A stretch of DNA of 64,000 nt, taken from assembly GCF_947497915.1 (NCBI RefSeq), contig NZ_CANMIJ010000001.1, forward strand, positions 721,501 through 785,500, given 5' to 3'. Both the position numbers and the translations under genes were made by a program. Within the stretch, counting starts at the first letter, position 1. Every line of letters starts with the position of its first letter. The notes below the pieces were generated by a model. That model saw only the letters and a program-made list of their open reading frames with translations. It did not search any database and was not told where the DNA came from. This DNA comes from an uncultured Erythrobacter sp. Its GTDB lineage: Bacteria; Pseudomonadota; Alphaproteobacteria; Sphingomonadales; Sphingomonadaceae. Of the stretch, positions 9,491 to 17,148 are shown one piece after another.

Positions 9491-10711
9491 TTACCGGATA
9501 AATGGATCGGCAAACCTCACATCACCCGAGAGTGTTTCGTCGGTGAGCGTTTCCATAAAATCGACCAGCGCGACGCGGTCATCTTCCGATAGGTTGAGCT
9601 GACGCGGCACTCCGTTTTGTTGCAGCCGGTTATCGAGCGCAGGGCCGGCCTGAACCCCATCGCTGTAATGATCGACGACTTGCCGCAATGTGGTGAAGCG
9701 GCCGTCATGCATGAAGAAGGTCGATTGGCCGACATTCTTGAGCGAGGGCGATTTGAAAATCACCGTTTCACTCGCATCAAGGCCGTTGGAGCGGCTGTTT
9801 GCATTCAGCGCATAAGTAGGAGGTTGATGGCAGGCCACGCAGCCCGCGCCGCCATTGTTGACGCCCGTCATAAATAGCGCGCGCCCTTGCTGTTCGCTCG
9901 CGCTGAAACCCGGCAATGCCTGATTGAGCGCGCGGCCCGGCGCACCGATTGTGAACACTTGGGCATAGGCCCGGTCCCAGCGGCTGTCCGAAGAGATCAT
10001 CGCGCGTTGAAACTGCGCCAGCGAACGTTCGATGCGGGCTTCTGTAATCGCCGTATCGCCGAACACGAATTCGAATAATGCAGGGTAGTATTCCAGCCCC
10101 TCCATCTTGGTGATCAAAGCTGCCAAGCCGCCATTGTTCGACCAGCCCATTTCTGACGCGTCGAGCAACGGCTGTGTTGCTTGATCCTCTACGCTATCAG
10201 CGCGGCGATCCCAGAATGTATCCCCGGGTGCGTAGTAACGGATATTGCCAATCCGCATCGCATGGGCACTGGTTTGCGCTCCTTGGAAACCGGTCGACAG
10301 GCGTTCATCATCATCAAAGCCGATGCTTTGCTGGTGGCAGGTTGCGCAGCTAGTCGTGTCATTTACGCTTAGGGACGTGTCGTAGAACAACACGCGGCCC
10401 AATGTCGCAATCGGGTCTGTAACGGGATCATTCGCAGGCGTGTTGTCGATATCATCGACAGTGTTGTCATAATAGGCTGGCAGGGCCGGTGCTGCGTAAT
10501 TGTCGAGGCTGGCAAGGTCGAGCCTGAGGAACTGCTGCACTACGGCATTCGCTTGAACCGCAGGATCAACAGGCGTCGGTGTGGGAGTAGGTGTTGCCGT
10601 CGCAGTCGCTGTCGTCGGGGCGGTGCTGCCTTCACCGCAAGCGGCAAGTGTTGTCATCATGGTCAGCGCAAGTGCGGTTGATCCGGCGCGCCCATTCAGC
10701 CTGATTGTCAC
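9491..10711 (-). CDS. Diheme cytochrome c peroxidase/MauG-family lipoprotein
   Basis: Periplasmic diheme c-type cytochrome. The heme motifs are CATCH (about residues 122-126) and CVACH (about 291-295), with the family segments SIGFDDDERLSTG, FWDRRADSVEDQA and FFMHDGRFTTLRQVVDHYSDG. The N-terminus is a signal ending LAAC, so it is probably a lipoprotein, followed by a Thr/Ala/Pro linker with alternating TP. The GTG at 10711 has a strong GGAGGG site 6 nt upstream and gives a normal signal peptide, so I prefer it to the longer frame. It could be a true peroxidase or a MauG/MbnH-like modifying enzyme; the sequence does not decide. Confidence 0.85.
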   Translation of the reverse strand: MTIRLNGRAGSTALALTMMTTLAACGEGSTAPTTATATATPTPTPTPVDPAVQANAVVQQFLRLDLASLDNYAAPALPAYYDNTVDDIDNTPANDPVTDPIATLGRVLFYDTSLSVNDTTSCATCHQQSIGFDDDERLSTGFQGAQTSAHAMRIGNIRYYAPGDTFWDRRADSVEDQATQPLLDASEMGWSNNGGLAALITKMEGLEYYPALFEFVFGDTAITEARIERSLAQFQRAMISSDSRWDRAYAQVFTIGAPGRALNQALPGFSASEQQGRALFMTGVNNGGAGCVACHQPPTYALNANSRSNGLDASETVIFKSPSLKNVGQSTFFMHDGRFTTLRQVVDHYSDGVQAGPALDNRLQQNGVPRQLNLSEDDRVALVDFMETLTDETLSGDVRFADPFIR

Positions 10712-10857
10712 GTAAGTCCCTCCATATCCGTTTCGGATACGGACAAAAGACATGGTCAGCGTGTCGCTCAGATTAACGAAGGGTCAGAAAGGCCAGCGTG
10801 CGACAAAGCGATACAATCGGCGGCGTTTCTGACACAAAGCATCCGCCAATATCGCGA

Positions 10858-11160
10858 TCACATCAACGGCGCGCCATCGTCGGATTGGAACTTGAGCACT
10901 TCGATGATTTGAACGTCCAGATCGCCGAGTGCTTTTTGGAAAGTGGCCATATGCGGCGTTTGGAAATGCGTGGTCAGCGCGGCCTCATCGACCCATTTTT
11001 CAATGATGTGCATGGTGGATGGATCTAGGATGTCGGCCGCGTAAGAGTAGTCCACGCAGCCTTCTTCGGCGCGCGATGCTTCGATCATTGCCGACAGCGC
11101 AATGCGGCCTGCATCAAGAGCGCCTTCGCCCAGTTTGGCTTTTCCAACGACGATCAGCAT
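10858..11160 (-). CDS. Antibiotic biosynthesis monooxygenase (ABM) domain protein, quinol monooxygenase-like
   Basis: 100-residue single-domain protein of the dimeric alpha/beta-barrel ABM superfamily: an N-terminal strand MLIVVGKAKL, the segment ASRAEEGCVDYSYAADILDP, then EKWVDEAALTTHFQTPHMATF, typical of YgiN-like quinol monooxygenases. The ATG at 11160 has GGGAGAA upstream. The longer frame to 11304 is antisense-like sequence inside gshA. It starts 13 nt after gshA and is probably in its operon. Confidence 0.8.
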   Translation of the reverse strand: MLIVVGKAKLGEGALDAGRIALSAMIEASRAEEGCVDYSYAADILDPSTMHIIEKWVDEAALTTHFQTPHMATFQKALGDLDVQIIEVLKFQSDDGAPLM

Positions 11161-11173
11161 GCCGATTTCTCCC

Positions 11174-12547
11174 TTAGAACGAGTATTTGTAGACCCGCGA
11201 AACGTCACCGTTCCATTCGCCGTGATACGCATCGAGCAGGCGCTGTGCGGGAACTTTGCCTGTGCTGACGATCTCATCGAGCGTTTCGAGATAGCCCGTT
11301 TCATTGTCGCCGCTGGCGTTGAGGCGCGCGCGAGAAGCGAGACCTTTATGCGCGATAGCTAGCACTTCGCGGCCCAGATCCTGCATTGTTCCGGTCCCGC
11401 CAGGCAGTTTGGTATCAAGACCAAGACGAGGGACTTCGCTGCGTAGCCGCTCGCGTTCCTCCATGCTCCAGTCTTTGACTAGGTTCCACGCTGCATCCAG
11501 CGCACCTTGATCATACAGCAGGCCGACCCAGAATGCGGGGAGCGCGCAAATCCGGCTCCACGGCCCGCCATCGGCGCCGCGCATTTCAAGGAAGCTTTTC
11601 AGGCGCACTTCGGGAAACGCGGTGGAGAGGTGATCCCACCAATCGCTCGCCGTGGGGCGTTCGCCGGGGAGGACGGACAGCTTGCCGTCCATAAAGTCAC
11701 GGAAGCTGAGGCCTGCCGCGTCGATATATTTGCCATCGCGAAACACGAAATACATTGGCACATCGAGCATGTATTCGGCCCAGCGTTCATATCCGAAACC
11801 GTCTTCGAACACGAATGGCAGCATGCCGGTGCGGTGCGGATCGGTGTCCGACCAGATGTGGCTGCGATACGAAAGGTAGCCGTTCGGCTTGCCCTCGGTG
11901 AAGGGCGAGTTTGCAAACAGCGCCGTTGCCAGCGGTTGCAGTGCAAGACCGACACGAAATTTTTTGACCATGTCGGCTTCGGATGAATAATCGAGATTGA
12001 CCTGAATAGTGCAGGTCCGCAGCATCATATCGAGGCCCAGATTGCCAACCGTGGGCATATGCTTCAGCATGATGCCATAGCGCCCTTTCGGCATAATCGG
12101 CAGTTCGGCGCGGGTTTTGTCCGGCCACATGCCAAGACCAAGATAGCCTGCATCGCAGCGTTCGCCGATGGCCTTCACTTGTTCCAGATGGCGCCCGGTT
12201 TCCGCGCATGTCTGGTGCAGGTTTTCCAGCGGAGCTCCGGAAAGTTCTAGCTGACCCGCCGGCTCCAAGCTGACTGCGCCGTCTTCGCCTTTCAGAGCGA
12301 TAACGTTGCCGTTCTCCTCGACCGGCTGCCAGCCATATTCCTGCATCTCGCCAAGGATATCGCGAATGCCGCAGGGTTCGTCATAAGACGGCGCGCGGCG
12401 ATCTTCGCGTTTGTAGACGAATTTCTCGTGCTCGGTGCCGATGCGCCAGTCGGAAGCAGGCTTCTCCCCGCCGGCCATCGGAGCAATTAGCTGCTCGATA
12501 CCTTCGATCACAGGCTCTTGGGCGTCGGATGTCTCTCTTGTGCTCAT
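11174..12547 (-). CDS. gshA: Glutamate-cysteine ligase (plant/alphaproteobacterial type)
   Basis: ATP-dependent ligation of glutamate and cysteine, first step of glutathione synthesis in the cytoplasm. The 457 residues match the plant-type GCS2 family: IGTEHEKFVY near residue 36, SLEPAGQLELSGAPLENLHQT near 92, LRTCTIQVNLDYSSE near 180, and LEMRGADGGPW around 325. The ATG at 12547 is the natural start. rsmE lies 87 nt upstream on the same strand and the ABM gene 13 nt downstream. The glutathione link fits the thiol/oxidative genes nearby (VOC, soxR), though they are separate transcripts. Confidence 0.93.
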   Translation of the reverse strand: MSTRETSDAQEPVIEGIEQLIAPMAGGEKPASDWRIGTEHEKFVYKREDRRAPSYDEPCGIRDILGEMQEYGWQPVEENGNVIALKGEDGAVSLEPAGQLELSGAPLENLHQTCAETGRHLEQVKAIGERCDAGYLGLGMWPDKTRAELPIMPKGRYGIMLKHMPTVGNLGLDMMLRTCTIQVNLDYSSEADMVKKFRVGLALQPLATALFANSPFTEGKPNGYLSYRSHIWSDTDPHRTGMLPFVFEDGFGYERWAEYMLDVPMYFVFRDGKYIDAAGLSFRDFMDGKLSVLPGERPTASDWWDHLSTAFPEVRLKSFLEMRGADGGPWSRICALPAFWVGLLYDQGALDAAWNLVKDWSMEERERLRSEVPRLGLDTKLPGGTGTMQDLGREVLAIAHKGLASRARLNASGDNETGYLETLDEIVSTGKVPAQRLLDAYHGEWNGDVSRVYKYSF

Positions 12548-12634
12548 TAGGGAAGGGCACCTTTCTGTCTTATCAGTTGCCCTAGAAAACCGATTTACCC
12601 GTGTGAAGGGTAAACTGACTTTGGGCGCACAAAG

Positions 12635-13402
12635 TCATTCTTCGCCGCCCGCCGGATCGAGCCAGTCTCCGGCTTCAGCCATCCAGACTGAAAGGGCTGC
12701 TATAGCGGCGGTTTCGCCGCGCAATATTCGCGGGCCGAGCGAGATGGGTTTTGCCGATGGATGCGCGCGGATCGCCTCGCGTTCACCATCATCAAAGCCG
12801 CCCTCGGGCCCGATCAGAATCGCGGCTGGCCCTTCGTGATAGCAGAATGCATCCGCGACCGGTTCGCCGCCCAATTCGTCTGAAAAGAACAATACACGTT
12901 CCGTCGGCCAATCGCGCAACACTGCATCGAGCTTTTGCGGCTCGCCAATTTCGGGAAGCGCGGTGCGGGCGCACTGTTCAGCCGCCTCAGTTGTAAGAGT
13001 GCGGGCTCGATCAAGGTTGAGCTTATCTGCGACACAGCGGTGCGTGATAACCGGCTGAATACGCGCAGTGCCCAACTCGGTCGCTTTCTCTAGCACCACG
13101 TCGAAGCGGTCTTTTTTGAGCAGGGCTGGGCAAAGCCATAGGTCAGGGACGCTTTCACGCTCACGCAAGCGCTCGACCACGGTCACATCAACGCGGCGCT
13201 TATCAACTTGCCCGACGCGCGCTGCCCATTCGCCCGTGATGTTGTCGCACAAGATCACGGCATCGCCTTCGCGCACACGCATAACCTTACCCAGATAGTG
13301 CGCGTGCCCGCCATCAAGCGCGATAATGCGCCCTTCGGCAAGTTCATCTTCGACGAACAGGCGCGGAGCGCTCCGGGGCGGCCAAGAGGGTGTGGCTGGC
13401 AT
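12635..13402 (-). CDS. rsmE: 16S rRNA m3U1498 methyltransferase
   Basis: SPOUT-class methyltransferase that methylates N3 of U1498 in 16S rRNA. The 255 residues show the N-terminal PUA-like region (PRLFVEDELAEG, HAHYLGKVMRVREGD) and the knotted SAM-binding C-terminus with LIGPEGGFDDGE and SLGPRILRGETAAIAAL. ATG 13402 starts MPATPSW. The longer frame to 13444 adds only low-quality residues and runs into the divergent gene's leader. The 40-nt divergent spacer separates it from the membrane protein gene at 13443. Confidence 0.92.
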   Translation of the reverse strand: MPATPSWPPRSAPRLFVEDELAEGRIIALDGGHAHYLGKVMRVREGDAVILCDNITGEWAARVGQVDKRRVDVTVVERLRERESVPDLWLCPALLKKDRFDVVLEKATELGTARIQPVITHRCVADKLNLDRARTLTTEAAEQCARTALPEIGEPQKLDAVLRDWPTERVLFFSDELGGEPVADAFCYHEGPAAILIGPEGGFDDGEREAIRAHPSAKPISLGPRILRGETAAIAALSVWMAEAGDWLDPAGGEE

Positions 13403-13442
13403 GGGCTTTCCCCTAGGCGCGGCGAGCGCTAGAGAGCAAGCC

Positions 13443-13829
13443 ATGACAGCGAAATTGGCACAATACGGAATTGCAGCGGTGTTTCTGCTGCTGGGCGGAT
13501 GGGCGCTGTTCGCGCCTGCGAGCGTGATCGAATTGGCGGTGACGCCGGAATATCAGGACAGCGCTTACCTAACGACCTTCACCATGGCGTGTTTCGGTTC
13601 TCAGGCGGTGTTGTTTGGCATCATGGCGCTGGTGCTGGAATGGCCTGCGCGCGCGTTCTTGGTTTTTGCAGCGGCGCTGTTGCCGTTCTTCTGGTTCAAC
13701 TACCACTTTCACTATGTCGAGCCTGTGCTGACATCGATTGGGATGCTCGATTTTGCGGGCAATATCACGATGCTGGTGCTCGCATTGCTTGGCTGGCGCG
13801 CGGCAAAGCAGGCTGAGGGTTCGGTGTGA
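13443..13829 (+). CDS. Small four-helix membrane protein of unknown function
   Basis: 128-residue hydrophobic protein with four predicted membrane helices: AAVFLLLGGWALFAP, FTMACFGSQAVLFGIMALVLE, AFLVFAAALLPFFWFNYHFHY and MLDFAGNITMLVLALLGW. I do not recognise the family. The ATG at 13443 was chosen over an in-frame upstream ATG at 13326 because the upstream part is shadow sequence of rsmE. Its stop overlaps the GTG start of ubiA (GTGA, 13826-13829), so it is probably translated together with the prenyltransferase. A role near quinone biosynthesis is inference from this coupling only. Confidence 0.75.
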   Translation: MTAKLAQYGIAAVFLLLGGWALFAPASVIELAVTPEYQDSAYLTTFTMACFGSQAVLFGIMALVLEWPARAFLVFAAALLPFFWFNYHFHYVEPVLTSIGMLDFAGNITMLVLALLGWRAAKQAEGSV

Positions 13830-14728
13830 CCGAGCAGATTGTCCCTGACACAGAGCATCGCGGGCTTGTCGAACGATTGCCGCAATTGCCGCGCGATCTG
13901 GCGCAGCTTGCGCGGTTTGATCGGCCTATTGGCTGGTGGCTGCTGTTTTGGCCGTGCGTCTTTGGCGTGTGGCTGACTGGGGCGGGGTGGCAATTGCCGC
14001 TGCTCGGTTGGTTGCTGCTCGGTGCGGTGGCAATGCGCGGAGCGGGCTGCGTCTATAACGATATCGTTGATGCTGACCTCGACAAGAAAGTCGCGCGCAC
14101 AGCAGCGCGGCCTGTGGCGAGCGGTCGTATTTCCAAAAAACTGGCATGGGGGTGGTTGTTCACCCTCTGCCTCATCGGCCTGATTGTGTTGCTGCAACTC
14201 CGGCTGGAGGCGCAGATTGTTGCTCTGGCCAGCCTAGCTATGGTCGCCGCCTATCCGTTTATGAAGCGCATCACGTGGTGGCCGCAGGCGTGGCTGGGCA
14301 TGGTGTTCAATTGGGGCGTTCTGGTCGGCTGGACGCAATTGCGCTGGGACAATTGGGATGTGCTCACCTGCATCTATGCGGGCTGTATCTGCTGGGTGAT
14401 AGGCTTCGACACGATTTACGCCTTGCAAGACCGCGAAGATGACGCGCTAGTCGGGATCAAATCCTCCGCGCTGCGCATGGGCGAGAAAGTTCACGCAGGC
14501 GTTGGCGGGTTTTATGCCGCGACGATTGGCCTCTGGGGGCTGGGTATCTGGCTATATCGTCCCCAATGGATCGCGCTTGCCGCACTGCTTCCCGTGGCGC
14601 TGCACCTGCTGTGGCAGGTCTCCACGCTTGACCCAGAAGACCCTGCGAACCCGCTTGAAAGGTTCCGCTCCAATCGCTGGGCCGGTGCGTTGATGGCGGC
14701 GGCTTGCTTCGTGGTTGGCAATGCCTGA
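13826..14728 (+). CDS. ubiA: 4-hydroxybenzoate polyprenyltransferase
   Basis: Integral membrane prenyltransferase that attaches the polyprenyl tail to 4-hydroxybenzoate in ubiquinone synthesis. The two Mg-diphosphate motifs are NDIVDADLD (about 78-86) and DREDD (about 202-206), with the conserved basic TAARPVASGRIS loop and about eight transmembrane helices in 300 residues. The start is GTG, overlapping the stop of the upstream membrane protein by 4 nt. The SRAP gene follows after 12 nt, so the three genes probably form one transcript. Confidence 0.92.
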   Translation: MTEQIVPDTEHRGLVERLPQLPRDLAQLARFDRPIGWWLLFWPCVFGVWLTGAGWQLPLLGWLLLGAVAMRGAGCVYNDIVDADLDKKVARTAARPVASGRISKKLAWGWLFTLCLIGLIVLLQLRLEAQIVALASLAMVAAYPFMKRITWWPQAWLGMVFNWGVLVGWTQLRWDNWDVLTCIYAGCICWVIGFDTIYALQDREDDALVGIKSSALRMGEKVHAGVGGFYAATIGLWGLGIWLYRPQWIALAALLPVALHLLWQVSTLDPEDPANPLERFRSNRWAGALMAAACFVVGNA

Positions 14729-14740
14729 GGTGCGGGCCTG

Positions 14741-15370
14741 ATGTGCAACCTATACCGCATGACCAAGGGCAAGGACGAAGTCGCCAAATGGTTTGATGCG
14801 GTGGAGGCTTTGGGCGGCGCGAATTTCGGAGAGGAAGTCTATCCGGGCTATCCTGGATTGGTCGCCGCAGACGGTCAGCTAAAGCAGATGACGTGGGGCT
14901 TTCCGCTCGTAATGAAGGGGAAGAACGGCAAGCCGTTGAAACCCAAGCCGGTAAACAATTGCCGCACGGATAAGCTCGACAGTTTCTTTTGGCGGCACTC
15001 ATTCGAGGAACGTCGGTGCTTAATCCCGTTGACCGGCTGGGCCGAAGCGCAGGGAGTGAAAGGCGCAATGACCCGCACTTGGCTGTCGCGGCCGGACGCG
15101 GACTTGTTCGCTTGCGCCGGCGTTTGGCGAGAAAGCGAAGAGTTTGGCCTGTGCTATTCCATGGTGATGACAGACAGCGCCGGATCGGCTGCACAAGAAG
15201 TGCACAGCCGGATGCCGGTGCTGCTCAGACCGGAAGACTATGCAGGCTGGGTCTCCGGCGCGCTCGATGATGCGCGCGCTCTTTGCACGCCGTGGACTGG
15301 CGAGCTGACGATTAGCCGGACAGACCAGCCTTGGGTGAAGGGCAAACCGATCCAGAAAAGCCTTCTATAG
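14741..15370 (+). CDS. SOS response-associated peptidase (SRAP, YedK/HMCES family)
   Basis: 209-residue SRAP-domain protein. In characterised homologues the Cys2 of the mature protein crosslinks covalently to abasic sites in single-stranded DNA. Here MCNLYRM supplies Cys2, VNNCRTDKL corresponds to the Asn/Arg region, GWAEA to the catalytic Glu and HSRMPVLL to the catalytic His. The NNCRTD and GWAEA forms differ from the common NARSE and GFYEW, suggesting a divergent alphaproteobacterial subfamily. It follows ubiA closely and is probably co-transcribed, with no LexA-box evidence that I could see. Confidence 0.85.
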   Translation: MCNLYRMTKGKDEVAKWFDAVEALGGANFGEEVYPGYPGLVAADGQLKQMTWGFPLVMKGKNGKPLKPKPVNNCRTDKLDSFFWRHSFEERRCLIPLTGWAEAQGVKGAMTRTWLSRPDADLFACAGVWRESEEFGLCYSMVMTDSAGSAAQEVHSRMPVLLRPEDYAGWVSGALDDARALCTPWTGELTISRTDQPWVKGKPIQKSLL

Positions 15371-15434
15371 GGGCGCGTTTTCTGCCCGGCTTTAGGGCGG
15401 GCGGCAAACATCGGTTCGCGCGGCATGATCTCGT

Positions 15435-15827
15435 TCATGACGCCGCCTTTTCATAGCTGACGATCTCGAACTCGATCCCGTCCCAATCGAAGAAGTAGAA
15501 CCGTTTTCCCGGCTCGTAATCGTCATGGCCAAAGGGTTTGAGACCCGCTGCGGCGACAACACGCTCTGCTCCGTCAAGATCATCGACGACGAAGGCGATG
15601 TGATTGAGCGGTTGCCCCTTTGAATAGTCACCTTTGACATGATCGCCGGTGTAGAGCGCGATGTAGGCTTGGCCGTTTTTCGGTTCGCCGACATGGATCG
15701 TGCGCCCGCCCATTTGCGATTCCCCGCGCCAACGCTCTTCCCAACCAAGCATTTGTCTGAGCAGTTGCGCGCTTCGGTCAGGCTGAGTGACGGAGAGGTT
15801 CGCATGTTCAAGGGTGCCTTTGGGCAT
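15435..15827 (-). CDS. VOC/glyoxalase-family protein, likely SoxR-activated
   Basis: 130-residue vicinal-oxygen-chelate fold protein. It shows LEHANLSVTQPDRSAQLL (metal His region), the LNHIAFVVDDLDGAERVV repeat start and the C-terminal GIEFEIVSY with the metal Glu. It resembles lactoylglutathione lyase-like proteins and could handle a glutathione adduct or a toxic oxidant; the substrate is unknown. The ATG at 15827 has AAGGA upstream. Its promoter carries a SoxR box in the -35/-10 spacer, so it is the likely target of the divergent soxR gene. Confidence 0.82.
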   Translation of the reverse strand: MPKGTLEHANLSVTQPDRSAQLLRQMLGWEERWRGESQMGGRTIHVGEPKNGQAYIALYTGDHVKGDYSKGQPLNHIAFVVDDLDGAERVVAAAGLKPFGHDDYEPGKRFYFFDWDGIEFEIVSYEKAAS

Positions 15828-15873
15828 AGCAAAATTCCTTCAAAAGAGCTGATCCGAATCAGCAGACTTGAGC

Positions 15874-15904
15874 ATAGTGCAATCTCAACCTAACTTGAGG
15901 TCAA
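15874..15904 (-). promoter_or_regulatory. SoxR-dependent promoter of the VOC gene
   Basis: On the minus strand TTGACC (15904-15899) and CACTAT (15879-15874) are separated by exactly 19 bp. The overlong spacer holds a near-palindrome that matches the SoxR box (15883-15900 on the plus strand reads TCTCAACCTAACTTGAGG, 15 of 18 positions of CCTCAAGTTAACTTGAGG). The same layout, a 19-bp spacer with an off-phase promoter corrected by the oxidised regulator, is established for E. coli soxS. The predicted leader to the VOC ATG is about 40 nt. Confidence 0.85.
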
Positions 15905-15906
15905 GA

Positions 15907-15912
15907 TATAAT
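15907..15912 (+). promoter_or_regulatory. Candidate -10 element of soxR
   Basis: A perfect TATAAT lies 16 nt before the soxR ATG. The matching -35 position would fall inside the SoxR box, so SoxR bound to the box could repress its own gene while activating the VOC gene. The implied leader is very short, about 10 nt. This is inference from spacing; no strong -35 hexamer is visible. Confidence 0.45.
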
Positions 15913-15928
15913 TGCGAAGGGCAAGGCC

Positions 15929-16396
15929 ATGACTACCATTTTACGCAAAACCGACCTCATCCCGATTGGGGAGATGGCGCGTCGCACTGGTCTATCGGTA
16001 TCAGCAATCCGGTTTTACGAGGATAAGAAACTGGTGGAGCCTGTGCGCACCGGCGGTAATCAGCGGCGCTTTCTCCGCTCCGACATCCGCCGCGTCAGCT
16101 TTATACGGATCGCTCAGCAGCTTGGCCTGACATTGGGTGAGATCGAGGCGGAGTTCGCCAAATTGCCGCATTGCCGGACACCGACCGCGCGCGATTGGCA
16201 GAGCATCAGCAAGGGAATTCGCGCGGTGCTCGACGCAAGGATTGCCGAGCTACAGCGGACACGTGATGCACTCGACGGGTGCATTGGTTGCGGGTGCTTA
16301 AGTCTGAAGAAATGCGCGATCTACAATGACAATGATCACTTGGGTGAGAATGGGCCTGGCCCGCAAGCTATTCGGCGGCAGCTAAACGCCGATTAA
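15929..16396 (+). CDS. soxR: Redox-sensitive MerR-family activator SoxR
   Basis: 155-residue MerR-family regulator with a [2Fe-2S] cluster. The winged-helix region is IGEMARRTGLSVSAIRFYEDKKL, followed by a dimerisation helix and four cluster cysteines at 118, 121, 123 and 129 (CIGCGC...KKC), the same spacing as E. coli SoxR. In non-enteric bacteria SoxR usually responds to redox-active compounds and controls a few nearby genes rather than soxS. Here the divergent VOC gene with its SoxR box is the obvious target. The stop overlaps the sixA stop by 4 nt (convergent). Confidence 0.93.
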   Translation: MTTILRKTDLIPIGEMARRTGLSVSAIRFYEDKKLVEPVRTGGNQRRFLRSDIRRVSFIRIAQQLGLTLGEIEAEFAKLPHCRTPTARDWQSISKGIRAVLDARIAELQRTRDALDGCIGCGCLSLKKCAIYNDNDHLGENGPGPQAIRRQLNAD

Positions 16397-16935
16397 AACT
16401 CCGGCCCGAGTTCCGGATCAAGATCGCGCGGGCGGGCAAAGTGAATCAGCTTTGCGCAGTAGTTTTTTAAATCCGCCCAGCTGTCGATATTGCATTCCAG
16501 CACAGCAAAGGTTGCCGTCGGGAATTTTACCGAGGCTTCTTTGAACAGGTCGTTTTCATGCGCGGGTGATACGAGATCGAGCAGCACCTCTTGCAGGCCC
16601 GGATTGTGGCCTGAGATGAGCACGGTGTCGGGCTCAATATCGGCCTGAACTGCATGATCCTGCACCGCCTCCAAAATAGTGTCAGACGCCGCCAGATACA
16701 GCCGCTTGTCATAGGCGGGCGTAATCTCCGGCAGGCCTTCTTCTAGGGTGGCTGAAACCCGCACGGCTGGACTTGCGATCAGGCTGTCCCACTTGATGCC
16801 GTGTTTGCGGATATGTTCGCCGATAAGCTGCGCACCGCGCCGTCCGCGATCATTCAGGCCGCGATCGAAATCGCGCTGGGCAGCATCATCCCAATCGGAT
16901 TTGGCGTGACGCAACAGTCCGAGGATTTTGGTCAC
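16393..16935 (-). CDS. sixA: SixA-type phosphohistidine phosphatase
   Basis: 180-residue histidine phosphatase superfamily member. The catalytic RHAKSDW motif is at residues 9-15 and the second catalytic His in ISGHNPGLQE, the pattern of the short SixA branch that removes phosphate from phosphohistidine. The GTG at 16935 with GGAGAG 8 nt upstream is preferred to the longer frame to 16983, since SixA proteins begin shortly before RHAK. No phosphotransfer partner is adjacent, so its substrate is unknown. Confidence 0.82.
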   Translation of the reverse strand: MTKILGLLRHAKSDWDDAAQRDFDRGLNDRGRRGAQLIGEHIRKHGIKWDSLIASPAVRVSATLEEGLPEITPAYDKRLYLAASDTILEAVQDHAVQADIEPDTVLISGHNPGLQEVLLDLVSPAHENDLFKEASVKFPTATFAVLECNIDSWADLKNYCAKLIHFARPRDLDPELGPEF

Positions 16936-17040
16936 CCGCTTGGCTCTCCGTTTGATAAGTCCCACCGTAACGCCGCGTAACACGCTGTGCGCTATCTACG
17001 GTTTGCTACAGCACGATAAGGGATGCTGTGTAAAGCAAAT

Positions 17041-17087
17041 GCGGCAGCCTATTGACGCACCTATCCGGGGCGCCAAAAGGCTGCCGC
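17041..17087 (-). terminator. 10-bp inverted repeat downstream of the hydroxylase gene
   Basis: GCGGCAGCCT (17041-17050) and AGGCTGCCGC (17078-17087) are perfect inverted arms around a 27-nt loop in the 213 nt between the hydroxylase stop and the sixA start. Reading in the gene direction it is followed by ATTTGCTTT, a weak T tract. It could be a terminator or a structured regulatory element; the long loop makes a classical rho-independent terminator uncertain. Confidence 0.4.
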
Positions 17088-17148
17088 TTGGCCTGTGCGA
17101 GGAGTGCACGGGCCGCTGGGGACTGTGAAATACTTGGGTAAGTGGGGC

